Part shown: positions 8,033-15,466 of the stretch, in pieces
Layout: the number at the start of each line of letters is the position of its first letter
Position numbering within the stretch: position 1 is the first letter of the stretch
Assembly: GCA_040509055.1 (NCBI GenBank)
Contig: JBEVLT010000445.1
Coordinates: 1 to 15,466, forward strand
Length of the DNA: 15,466 bases
Direction of reading: 5' to 3'
Origin: JAJKIP01 sp040509055
Lineage (GTDB): Bacteria; Bacteroidota; Bacteroidia; Chitinophagales; Chitinophagaceae
Translations under genes and position numbers: made by a program
Notes under the pieces: generated by a model
Databases searched by the model: none
The model's input: the letters and a program-made list of their open reading frames with translations, nothing else
Told to the model about the DNA's origin: nothing

Positions 8033-8863
8033 TTAGTTGTTTAAATATTTCTTCAGCTCGCCGTCGGATTGGCGGAGGGCGCCGGCCACGGTCGCTGCAT
8101 TCAGGGCTGCCCCCTGCCGGTTGGTATGGGTATGATCTTTCGGGAAAAAGCCGCTGACGGCCTGCTGTCCCAGCTGTTCATACCGATCGGCGATCAGTTG
8201 GTTTAAATCGATGAACAGGGTTCCCGTTTCCACGGCTATTTGCCGGGCCCATAGCGCATAGGTTGTATCAGCGCGCATCACCCGTCCATCTTTCCAGTTA
8301 TCACGCGGCACCGGCGAACAAATGATGGGGATTGCTCCTTTGCTTTTCGTATCGTTCACGTATTTGCGCAGGTACCAGCCATAGGTATACACCGTTTCAG
8401 GTTGCCTGCGGATGGGATTATAGATTTCGCGGCTTTCGTTCCCGATACCGCGGATGGTGCCTCTTGCCCTCGCCGTATCATCCAGCGGGCCGGCATCGTT
8501 GTGGCCAAATTGCATAAGCACAAAATCGCCGGGCTGCAGGGTTTGCATGATCTTGTCCCAGCGGCCTTCGGTGATAAACGTACGGCTGCTGCGCCCGCCC
8601 AACGCACGGTTGTCGATGCCGATGCGGCTGGTATCGAAATAAGGATCGACCAGGCTGGCCCAGCCCCAGAGGCTGTCGGAGCCCGTGCCGTTGCCGTTGC
8701 GAACAGTAGAGTCGCCGATGATGTACAGCACCGGTTTCTTTTGCGGGCAAAGCCAGGCAAGCGACAGGCAGGCGACACACAGGAACAGGAGAGCGGGCAG
8801 GAATTTCCGGAGTGGATCAGCGCTTCGGGGCAATACAACAATAAATGAGCGGCGTGGCTTCAT
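8033..8863 (-). CDS. CE12 rhamnogalacturonan acetylesterase (SGNH/GDSL hydrolase)
   Basis: This SGNH hydrolase removes acetyl groups from galacturonate in the rhamnogalacturonan backbone and so opens it to lyases and hydrolases. With the ATG at 8863 (276 residues) the blocks are IGDSTVRNGNG with Ser52 as nucleophile, GGRSSRTF with the oxyanion glycine, FGHND (119-123) with the oxyanion Asn, and KDHTHTN (242-248) with the Asp243/His246 pair. The D-x-x-H spacing and the motif order match the CE12 family. A hydrophobic segment (about residues 22-38) follows an unusually long basic N-terminus, so it is a signal peptide or anchor. A GTG at 8869 would add two residues, and an internal TTG would shorten the n-region. 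I prefer the ATG although no clear ribosome-binding site is visible. The stop is four bases before the GH105 start. Confidence 0.92.
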   Translation of the reverse strand: MKPRRSFIVVLPRSADPLRKFLPALLFLCVACLSLAWLCPQKKPVLYIIGDSTVRNGNGTGSDSLWGWASLVDPYFDTSRIGIDNRALGGRSSRTFITEGRWDKIMQTLQPGDFVLMQFGHNDAGPLDDTARARGTIRGIGNESREIYNPIRRQPETVYTYGWYLRKYVNDTKSKGAIPIICSPVPRDNWKDGRVMRADTTYALWARQIAVETGTLFIDLNQLIADRYEQLGQQAVSGFFPKDHTHTNRQGAALNAATVAGALRQSDGELKKYLNN

Positions 8864-8932
8864 ATGCACAATCGTTGGGGTAATGAAAAATAATCAATCC
8901 ATGATCATAGCTATCCTGATGCGTCCTGTTGT

Positions 8933-9862
8933 TTACAGGCCGAAAAGCAAGGCAAACTCACGGCGGGTGACCGTAAAAACCGTTCCGTGCCGGGCGCCCG
9001 GCGGAAACCGGATCTTGTCTGAAATATCGGTCCAGCTTTCCAGGTCGGCCGACGATACCGCCCCGTATCGATGATCGCGGTATTTGTCAAAATACACGAT
9101 CCATTCTTTGCCTTTTTTTAATACAGTCGGCCCCTCCGCCCAGTAACTGCCCGTGATGGAAGCCGAAACGGCGCCATAACCCCCGGTTAACTTTTTACTC
9201 ACGGCCACCCGGATGTTTTTTTGCGGCGGGTAGCGTGTTTCGTCCTTGAGGAACATGAAAAACCGTTTCCCTTTTTGCTGAATGGTGGCATCGATCACAT
9301 TAAAACCGGGATCGTACAAAAGCCGGGTGGAACTATAGGTTTTAAAATCTTTGGTGCGCACATAATACAGGCGGTGGTTGTAACGGTTATCGCCCGTAGT
9401 ATCGCCGGCGCTGAACCGGCCGGGGATGGTCGTAGACCAATAGATCATGTATTCCTTCCTTTTCCCGTGGTAAAAGAGCTCCGGGGCCCAGCAGTTGCGC
9501 GCTGAATCTTCGTGCTGCATCACAGGAATAAACTGCTGTTCACTCCAATGCACGAGATCGGGAGAGCTGGCATAGCCAATGCCTTTGTCGTTCCAGCTCA
9601 CGGTCCACACCATGTGAAAGTTGCCGTCTGCCCCGCGGATGATGCAGGGGTCGCGCATCAGCCTGTCCCTGGCTACGACTGGCGTTAAGAAGGATGCATC
9701 ATGCTTCAGCGCTTTCCATTCCAGCCCATCCTCGCTATAAGCCAGGTGAAGTCCATCCTGCCCGTTGTTTTTGAAGTAAGCAAACAGGTACACCAGCGAA
9801 TCTGTTTGTGCATTCAATGCAGCACCTCCTGATAACATTACATATAACAAATACAGTTTCAT
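8933..9862 (-). CDS. GH43-like five-bladed beta-propeller glycosidase
   Basis: This 309-residue protein has a signal peptide (residues 1-18, LNA|Q) and the repeat pattern of a GH43/GH62/GH117-type five-bladed propeller: LHLAYSEDGLEWK (38-50), MRDPCIIRGADGNFHMVWT (69-87), IGYASSPDLVHWSE (95-108) and IRVAVSKKLTGGYGA. Candidate catalytic residues are D71 in RDP (base), D191 in NVIDATI (modulator) and E243 in YWAEGPTV (acid), supported by CWAPELFY (124-131). GH43 enzymes usually act on arabinofuranose, xylose or galactose links, so removal of arabinan or galactan side chains would fit this operon. Clan assignment is fairly safe; family, subfamily and substrate are not, because the protein is short and starts with an additional blade (YLFAYFKNNGQDG) before the RDP motif. 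It starts 11 bases after the DUF4450 gene and ends about 69 bases before the acetylesterase. Confidence 0.78.
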   Translation of the reverse strand: MKLYLLYVMLSGGAALNAQTDSLVYLFAYFKNNGQDGLHLAYSEDGLEWKALKHDASFLTPVVARDRLMRDPCIIRGADGNFHMVWTVSWNDKGIGYASSPDLVHWSEQQFIPVMQHEDSARNCWAPELFYHGKRKEYMIYWSTTIPGRFSAGDTTGDNRYNHRLYYVRTKDFKTYSSTRLLYDPGFNVIDATIQQKGKRFFMFLKDETRYPPQKNIRVAVSKKLTGGYGAVSASITGSYWAEGPTVLKKGKEWIVYFDKYRDHRYGAVSSADLESWTDISDKIRFPPGARHGTVFTVTRREFALLFGL

Positions 9863-9873
9863 TATACCTGGTT

Positions 9874-12800
9874 TTATCGCTGCAGCGTGGCCGCCATCAG
9901 GCCGATCACCACATCGTTAGCAACGGCATGCACGGTCAGCGAGCGAAGTGTCTTTGCATGATCAAGGCCCATGTCAAGTACGGTAGCCGCACCACCGTCG
10001 ATGCCGCGGTTGGTAAATCCCCTGATCGGTGTATACGCCGGCCATCCTTTGGCAAACTTTCCTTCTTTCAGGTACAGCCGCTCCGGCATTTCATCGCCGA
10101 TGGTAAAAGCAAACCCATCATTGTAATAGTCCTGCTCGATCGGCCACCAGGTTTCCGGGTTTGTAAGCAGCAATGTATCGGAAGTCTCATCGGTATACGT
10201 CACTACCACCATTCCGTTCACCATCCGGCTTTGCATGGCGCTGGTGCTGCCCGCCATAAGCAGGTGCAGCCTCGAAGCCCTGCCGGTAAGCGGCAGGATG
10301 ACGGAATCGGGAAAGTTGTCCCATTGGGAAGTGAACAGGATATTGTTCAGCGAGCTGTCAGACGGTGTAGCAAAAGGAATGTTGATCAGGGAGCGTATTT
10401 CGTTGCCGGCACCCGCCAGTTTTCTCACACCGTTGTCGTCGATATTGACCATGGTGAGCGGGTAGGCCCAGTTGCCGATACCCTGCACGGGCAACTGCAG
10501 TGTGGGACTGACCGGTCTTGGCGATCGATACTGCTGTTTAAAAATACCCGTGACTTTGTCATTGAAAAAGTATTGCATGTCCACTTTTTCAAAAATGGAA
10601 ACAGTATCGATAAACCCTTCGGGAATCAAACGGACCGATCCCAGGCCGGACATGCGACAGAGGTGCAGTGTGACAGGTTGCCACCATTGCGCAAGTCCCT
10701 GCTCCAGCTTTACAAAGATCGTTTTATAGCCGGCAAGGCCAGCAGTCCGGGCCTTCACCTTGTTGTCATTGAAATAATAATGATGCAATGCCTGCTGTGG
10801 ATCGGAAACCTCAGCCACCCGGCCGCTGAAAGACATTTCAAAGGAGCCGCCGCCGGGAACTGTCCTTTCCGGCGGTTTCGTATCCATCGTTTGTCCCTGC
10901 CATGTTATTTCAATCCTGTAGCGGTCTGTCTCCGGCACGTTCACCTGCAACAAGGGCATTCCGACAGCTGAACCGTTGATTACCGGGCTAACACGTCTCC
11001 CGTTTACTAAAACCGATGCAGGATTGTCGCTGACCATCGGCACCACCAGTTTCAGGTGCAGCTTTCTGCCAGCCAATTGCCGGATCATGTATACATCTTT
11101 CTTACCGGTCCTTTTGAAATCGATGTCAATATCCGGCGTCCGGAGGCTGGCATAGTTCCAGGCAGCCGGAAAACCGGGCCGGATATCCAGCGTATCCTGC
11201 AGCGCAGCAGGACGAATGCCGAACAATCCTTCCGTCAGCGAACGGGCGGCCATCCCGATGGGGTCGGCAAAATCGCGGTACAGCTCGCCGCGGATGGCAT
11301 CGTAAAACGACAACTGCTGGATATTGCCCGGCGATGAACCAAGGTACATGCTTTCGGTCAGCGCGCTTTTCCAGAGCCGGAAGGCTTCATCCGGGCGATT
11401 GCCCTGCCAGTAAGCCAGGGAGGCATGCAGGTTTTCCGCCAGTACTACGTTATTGAGCGACCAGGTATAGGGCTGCCAGTTGGTAGTTGATAAAAGATAC
11501 AGGTCCTTCTCCGGCAATCCTTTTGCCTGCACGGGTATATGCGGCAGGGCCAGGTCAATATGCCGGAGCGACTGGTAAGCCTGGAAGGGATCTGCGATTC
11601 CTTCGTCGATGGCATGGTAAATGGTCCACAGCCCGGGATAGGGGTGCACGAGCTTTTTCCCCAGCAGGTCTTTGTATTCGGCATACCAGCCTTTGTCCGG
11701 CAGCCATAACTGCTCATTGACAGCCGACAAAATATGAGCAGCTTCTGTTTCGTACGGAGCGGCATCCTCCGCGATCAACCTTGCCAGTTGTGCGGCCGCT
11801 TTGTTTGCGCGGTAGTTGTAAGCCGAAGAATGTGTGACGCCACCACCACTGTATTGCAGTGCATCGCTGGCCCAGATGGCCGCATAGGCATCGTACAACC
11901 CATCCCCATCTGCATCGAAATTTCGTTTCTCCCAGGCCAGGTGACGGGCCAATACAGGCCACATCGTTCGCACATAGGCCGTATCGCCGGTATAATTAAA
12001 ATGATTCAGCAATTGGTCGATGAGCACGAGGTTCATATCATAATGATGCGCCCGGCCGGTATCGTATGGATTGCGGGCGATATAGCCTTTGCTGAATAAG
12101 GCAGTACCTGTTTTCTCCTGGTGCCGCGCCAGGTGTAGTGCTGTATCCATGACCACTCCTGTCACCGGCGGTGCGGTCAGCTGGGAAGCCGCATAACCAT
12201 CGAAATGTTCACGGGACCGGTCGTGCCAGCCCAGCACATCGCCGGCATACGCCCCGCGCCAGCCATTGAGCCGCATGCGCCAGGCCACAGCCCCATGCAG
12301 GAACGAGGGCGACTCCCATATCGCATCGGCAGCAATGCCCAATACGCCACCAAGTGTATTGATATAGGGATCGGGTGTGCGAATACGGATGCGTGCTGCC
12401 AATGCTTTTCGCTGCCCTTCTGCTTCATCAAACAAGCGGCTGAGGGAAGCGTATGTAATCGTTTCATCCTTTACCTGCCTGCCGATATAAAAGAAAAGCT
12501 GGTTATCTTTTCCCAACACCTGGCTGGCTGCGATCACCGGCGTGCTATCGGTAGGCGACCGAAGCAGGGAAGCCGGCGAAGCCAGGGCATGCGCATCGGC
12601 GATGCTCATTTTCATCCCGGGCGGGAAAACACCTGTGATCTTTTTGGCATCCCCGATCCGCTTATTGTTCTTATTTGCGTCGGGCAGGTATTGTATCTCG
12701 TAGCGTTCCTCTTCGGTCAGCGCTCCCGCAAGGCCGTACAGCACGGTGAAGGTCTGCTGATCCGTACGGTAGATAGTGCCGGTGCAATACTCCGGTTTCA

Positions 12801-13419
12801 GGTAAAACGACGATTCGGGATCGGCACCGATATCGCCGTCGCGGGAAAACTTTTTACCTGTGGCCCCGCCATATACGGCTACCAGCTGCACACCGGCCGG
12901 AAGATCTCCTGCATTCAGCCGTACCACCAATGCTTCGGAATTATACAGCGCCATCGCAGTTAAATAAACGGTCCCGTTCTTTAGCAAGGAGTCCCTGATC
13001 TCGTACACCATAGAGCCGGGCCGGTAGATGGCCTTGATCGATTGCGCATGGATCAGCCATTTGCTTTGACCACCGGCGATGATCCCGAATTGCAGGTTGC
13101 CGCCCATGCCCGGCATATAGAGTGCAAACTCAGGCAGATCGCCTGCTTCGGCCCTGAAAGCGGTGTTGCCGCCATACAGTGCCCGGTTAAAACGCTTGCT
13201 GCCATTCTCAATCACGATATCGTTCCCTTCCGGCCGGTACCGCAGTTCCCTTTCTATGCCATGCCATGGAAGGCTGGCCGGTTGCGCCCCGGCAAAGTTG
13301 ACCGCCAGCAATGCGCATGACAGGAAGAGCAACCTGGCAACCCTTCTTCCCGTGATGCTGATAACAAGGGATGGGTGCGCCGGTGCAATCATGTACACTG
13401 CCCGCAACAGAAACGGCAT
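9874..13419 (-). CDS. Large DUF4450-type protein with a six-hairpin glycosidase domain, secreted
   Basis: From the ATG at 13419 the protein has 1181 residues. A signal peptide ends near residue 45 (core ARLLFLSCALLAVNFAGA|Q). An N-terminal beta domain carries NRALYGGNTAFRAEAGDLP and LYMPGMGGNLQFG, which I recall as DUF4450 features. An (alpha/alpha)6 barrel follows (about 350-760), with DADGDGLYDAYAAIWASD from D502 and YSGGGVTHSSAYNYRANK resembling inverting glycosidases of the GH78/GH63 type. Further beta domains fill 760-1181, ending NDVVIGLMAATLQR. This layout suggests an exo-glycosidase of undefined specificity, perhaps for rhamnose or a rare pectic sugar (inference). The frame is open upstream to 13539, overlapping the previous gene by 28 bases, but that stretch is AT-rich, crosses a palindrome and precedes the signal peptide, so I use 13419. 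A start at 13392 is also possible. Confidence 0.75.
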   Translation of the reverse strand: MPFLLRAVYMIAPAHPSLVISITGRRVARLLFLSCALLAVNFAGAQPASLPWHGIERELRYRPEGNDIVIENGSKRFNRALYGGNTAFRAEAGDLPEFALYMPGMGGNLQFGIIAGGQSKWLIHAQSIKAIYRPGSMVYEIRDSLLKNGTVYLTAMALYNSEALVVRLNAGDLPAGVQLVAVYGGATGKKFSRDGDIGADPESSFYLKPEYCTGTIYRTDQQTFTVLYGLAGALTEEERYEIQYLPDANKNNKRIGDAKKITGVFPPGMKMSIADAHALASPASLLRSPTDSTPVIAASQVLGKDNQLFFYIGRQVKDETITYASLSRLFDEAEGQRKALAARIRIRTPDPYINTLGGVLGIAADAIWESPSFLHGAVAWRMRLNGWRGAYAGDVLGWHDRSREHFDGYAASQLTAPPVTGVVMDTALHLARHQEKTGTALFSKGYIARNPYDTGRAHHYDMNLVLIDQLLNHFNYTGDTAYVRTMWPVLARHLAWEKRNFDADGDGLYDAYAAIWASDALQYSGGGVTHSSAYNYRANKAAAQLARLIAEDAAPYETEAAHILSAVNEQLWLPDKGWYAEYKDLLGKKLVHPYPGLWTIYHAIDEGIADPFQAYQSLRHIDLALPHIPVQAKGLPEKDLYLLSTTNWQPYTWSLNNVVLAENLHASLAYWQGNRPDEAFRLWKSALTESMYLGSSPGNIQQLSFYDAIRGELYRDFADPIGMAARSLTEGLFGIRPAALQDTLDIRPGFPAAWNYASLRTPDIDIDFKRTGKKDVYMIRQLAGRKLHLKLVVPMVSDNPASVLVNGRRVSPVINGSAVGMPLLQVNVPETDRYRIEITWQGQTMDTKPPERTVPGGGSFEMSFSGRVAEVSDPQQALHHYYFNDNKVKARTAGLAGYKTIFVKLEQGLAQWWQPVTLHLCRMSGLGSVRLIPEGFIDTVSIFEKVDMQYFFNDKVTGIFKQQYRSPRPVSPTLQLPVQGIGNWAYPLTMVNIDDNGVRKLAGAGNEIRSLINIPFATPSDSSLNNILFTSQWDNFPDSVILPLTGRASRLHLLMAGSTSAMQSRMVNGMVVVTYTDETSDTLLLTNPETWWPIEQDYYNDGFAFTIGDEMPERLYLKEGKFAKGWPAYTPIRGFTNRGIDGGAATVLDMGLDHAKTLRSLTVHAVANDVVIGLMAATLQR

Positions 13420-13432
13420 CTTATCTCTTTTT

Positions 13433-13452
13433 ATCGTTTGCCGGCAAACGAT
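13433..13452. promoter_or_regulatory. Perfect 20-bp palindrome, candidate operator
   Basis: ATCGTTTGCCGGCAAACGAT is its own reverse complement over all 20 bases. It lies 13 bases upstream of the chosen start of the DUF4450 gene, in the only junction of the operon with real space between preferred reading frames (13420-13511). Neither strand has a T-run after it, so an intrinsic terminator is unlikely, whereas a dimeric repressor or activator site fits. Position so close to the start codon would suit repression or a roadblock at an internal promoter. No regulator gene is in the window. Confidence 0.45.
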
Positions 13453-13474
13453 CATCATCGTTATTTTTAAAGTG

Positions 13475-13487
13475 TATTGCTGCAATA
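13475..13487. repeat. Short 13-base inverted repeat near the candidate operator
   Basis: TATTGCTGCAATA has two perfect 6-base arms around one central base and lies 22 bases from the 20-bp palindrome in the same AT-rich gap. The TTGC/GCAA core is shared with that palindrome. It may be a second, weaker binding site or chance; a 6-base arm alone is not strong evidence. Confidence 0.2.
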
Positions 13488-13511
13488 GCGTGATCCTTTT
13501 TTTGGATAACA

Positions 13512-15466
13512 TCAGAATATTTTTCTTAACCCTTCCCATTTCACTTTCCAGCTCCCGTCTTTTGGAATGCCGGGCAGGGGAACGCTACTGGCATCAAACC
13601 CGGCACACAGCATGGCTACAGCGCTCAGTAACCCACCATTACCGGGCAGGTAAATCGTCAGGCGCTCGTCCTGGTAATTATGGCCGTTGGGCAGATAGGT
13701 ATTTTTTTGCACCGGCATCAGCAGGGCATCGATCGCTTTGTCCGGCATGCCCAGCCGGGCAGCCGTCATCGCGGTCAGCGGAAAATCCCAGCCCCAGGTA
13801 TCATCCCAATGCCAGACCTTCCATACCAGGTTGAAGGTATTCTTCATCACCGTGGTATCCAGGCCGTGCACAGCCGGGATCGACGCGTAGGTTGCCAGTA
13901 CTGCAGGATGATCGGTCAGGTACCGCTCCGTAGTATAACAATCCGGTGTGCTTTCTGTAGCCAGGTACACGCTGTCGTTCTTCGGCAGGGGAGCCAGCTG
14001 GTGAATGATGGCATCCCATTTCCTGTTGCGGGCCATGCCGAGACGTTCGCGCCATTGCTGCGCTACCTGCAGCGCCCACGACCAGTAAGCCAGCTCATAG
14101 GTGGGATTATAGGTCGTCAACGGATCAAAACATTCCTGCGCCGGGATCAATCCCCTGCCGAGGTTGTATTTTTTTGTTTGGCTGTCATAAGAAGGGAACG
14201 ATGCCATGAAATCAGCCGTGGCAAAAAGCAGGTCCTTGTACTTGTTCAGCACACTGCGATCCCGCCGGTGGCGGAACAGCAGCTCTGCCATGTAAATAAA
14301 ATGCGGCTGCTGCCAGATCAGGAAAGAACCGACAGAAGAAGGACTTTCGTTACCTGCGTGATCCGTCATTTTTTGCCAGCGCAAACCGTCAAAGCCCTGT
14401 CGCCGGGCAATTCCCTTAGCCTGGTCAGCCACGGTAAAATACCAGTCCAGGCTTTTTTCCATCAGTTCAGGCCGGCCCCACAGCGAATACTGCACGGCAT
14501 GCCACCAATGCATTTCGAGGTGCGGCTTGCCATACCAGCTGTTGAAGGTAAGCCCGGTTTCCTGCGGCGGGTAAGCCGATGCTTCCTGTGCGCGCAACAG
14601 GTACTGCGAAAGAATAATCCGCCGTTCCAGTTCGAATGCCCGCGGGTCGGTGCTGCCGGCAAAATCGATGGCGCCGCCGCTGTTCCAGAAATTCCGCCAG
14701 GCGGTGCGGCTACTGTACCGCGTGCCGGCATAAGCGGGTATGTTTCCCGGTTGTTGATGCCGTGGTGAGAACAGGGCCGTAAAAGAAAAATCATCCGTGC
14801 CTGTTGCAGGCGCCAGGATAAAAGAATGTTCATGTGCCGCCGAAAGTTGCCCCTTGCTCCAGTTCAACCCGATGTAATAAATCGTACTGTCCAGCCGGTG
14901 CACCAGCCCGGCACTGCCCGGATAGCTTGACAGGATAGCGGATTCATGTTTATTGCTGTTGGCCTGGCTGGTCCCTGCATCTTTCCATTCGCCTGTCGGG
15001 TAAGGAAAACTAATCCGGATGCGCAGGCGGCCCTGGCTGACCAGCGGCGATCGCACGTTCACGGAAATGGCATCTGCTTCGCCATGGCAAAACGTGGAAA
15101 CATAGACGGGCTCATCTTCTACAGCAAACCGGCTCCTGATCTCGCCCGACCAGGGGTCCAGCTCCTGCCTGATATTTTTAATATCCTCAAGCTGCGCCGG
15201 TGAGCCATCTTTTTTCAGCAGCTCAAACCCGATGGTGCCCAACTGCAGGCGATGAGGATTGACGCGAAAATAGTCTGCTGCCTTTTTATTCCGTTCCGGC
15301 TCCTTCACCTGCACCGGGTAAGCAATCTTTCTTCCTTCCAGCTCATACACTTTCATCGCCTCTTCGATCCGGTACTGTTCGGTATTGGGAAAGCTATGCC
15401 AGCCCCATTCGGACTGCGTACCGAGCGGAACGCCTTTGGCATAAAATCCCGGGAAACTCTGCAGCC
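13512..15466 (-). CDS. Six-hairpin (GH65-like) glycosidase, 5' end cut by window
   Basis: The frame is open from the window edge to the TGA at 13512 (about 650 codons). The ATG at 15356 is not the true start, because the codons before it continue a family-like sequence (QSFPGFYAKGVPLGTQSEWG). The N-terminal beta-sandwich has LDPWSGEIRSRF and STFCHGEADAISVNVRSPL, typical of GH65-like proteins. The (alpha/alpha)6 barrel contains NSWYGKPHLEMHWWHAVQY (near 14480-14545), YNPTYELAYWSWALQVA, a candidate catalytic region ESTPDCYTTERYLTDHP (near 13905-13960), and YLPGNGGLLSAVAMLCAGFD at the end. I recognise the fold but no characterised member. Exo-hydrolysis or phosphorolysis of a pectic side-chain sugar is possible. 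It is the most upstream gene visible, and its stop is 92 bases before the preferred start of the DUF4450 gene. Confidence 0.75.
   Translation of the reverse strand, partial: LQSFPGFYAKGVPLGTQSEWGWHSFPNTEQYRIEEAMKVYELEGRKIAYPVQVKEPERNKKAADYFRVNPHRLQLGTIGFELLKKDGSPAQLEDIKNIRQELDPWSGEIRSRFAVEDEPVYVSTFCHGEADAISVNVRSPLVSQGRLRIRISFPYPTGEWKDAGTSQANSNKHESAILSSYPGSAGLVHRLDSTIYYIGLNWSKGQLSAAHEHSFILAPATGTDDFSFTALFSPRHQQPGNIPAYAGTRYSSRTAWRNFWNSGGAIDFAGSTDPRAFELERRIILSQYLLRAQEASAYPPQETGLTFNSWYGKPHLEMHWWHAVQYSLWGRPELMEKSLDWYFTVADQAKGIARRQGFDGLRWQKMTDHAGNESPSSVGSFLIWQQPHFIYMAELLFRHRRDRSVLNKYKDLLFATADFMASFPSYDSQTKKYNLGRGLIPAQECFDPLTTYNPTYELAYWSWALQVAQQWRERLGMARNRKWDAIIHQLAPLPKNDSVYLATESTPDCYTTERYLTDHPAVLATYASIPAVHGLDTTVMKNTFNLVWKVWHWDDTWGWDFPLTAMTAARLGMPDKAIDALLMPVQKNTYLPNGHNYQDERLTIYLPGNGGLLSAVAMLCAGFDASSVPLPGIPKDGSWKVKWEGLRKIF

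Noticed and set aside
8870..8932. Promoter or terminator between the GH43-like and acetylesterase genes
   Set aside because: The 60-odd bases are AT-rich, but I find no convincing TAnnTTTG element, hairpin or T-run.
13420..13539. Longer N-terminus for the DUF4450 protein (start at 13539)
   Set aside because: It would overlap the previous gene by 28 bases, put some 65 residues before the signal peptide core, and run through AT-rich sequence and a palindrome.
5006..14768. Other long plus-strand frames (5006-5980, 7162-8016, 9808-10971, 13680-14768)
   Set aside because: All are antisense to genes with recognisable family motifs, have no recognisable domains, and are explained by the codon composition of the opposite strand.

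Overview
The window looks like a piece of a Bacteroidota chromosome, most likely a soil or plant-associated Chitinophagaceae-type genome (taxon is inference). The reasons are the predicted proteins (GH31, GH105, CE12, GH43-like and DUF4450-like enzymes, each with a Sec or lipoprotein signal), tight head-to-tail gene packing, weak Shine-Dalgarno signals, and a phosphoesterase/Omp85 fusion of a type I know from this phylum. All eight genes that I can support lie on the minus strand, so the window is best read from right to left. I see no tRNA, rRNA, insertion sequence, CRISPR array or SusC/SusD pair.

Right part (15466 down to 4421): six genes form a compact carbohydrate-degradation operon. In transcription order they are a 5'-truncated six-hairpin (GH65-like) glycosidase, a very large DUF4450-type protein with a second six-hairpin domain, a GH43-like five-bladed-propeller enzyme, a CE12 rhamnogalacturonan acetylesterase, a lipoprotein GH105 unsaturated rhamnogalacturonyl hydrolase, and a GH31 alpha-glycosidase. 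The last junctions are 11, about 69, 4 and 2 bases. CE12 plus GH105 point to acetylated rhamnogalacturonan or a related pectin as substrate. The GH31, GH43-like and two six-hairpin enzymes probably remove side chains. The only roomy junction inside the operon, upstream of the DUF4450 gene, holds a perfect 20-bp palindrome that could be an operator.

Gap 4275-4420: 146 bases without a gene. It contains a 13-base stretch matching half of that palindrome at 12 of 13 positions.

Left part (4274 down to 1): a two-gene unit whose stop and start overlap as ATGA. The first gene is a SdiA-regulated-type beta-propeller lipoprotein. The second, cut by the window edge after 1145 codons, is an outer-membrane protein with an N-terminal calcineurin-like phosphoesterase, a central region whose motifs resemble an atypical kinase fold, and a C-terminal Omp85/BamA-type barrel. 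This fusion is the most unusual object in the window. It seems unrelated to pectin use.
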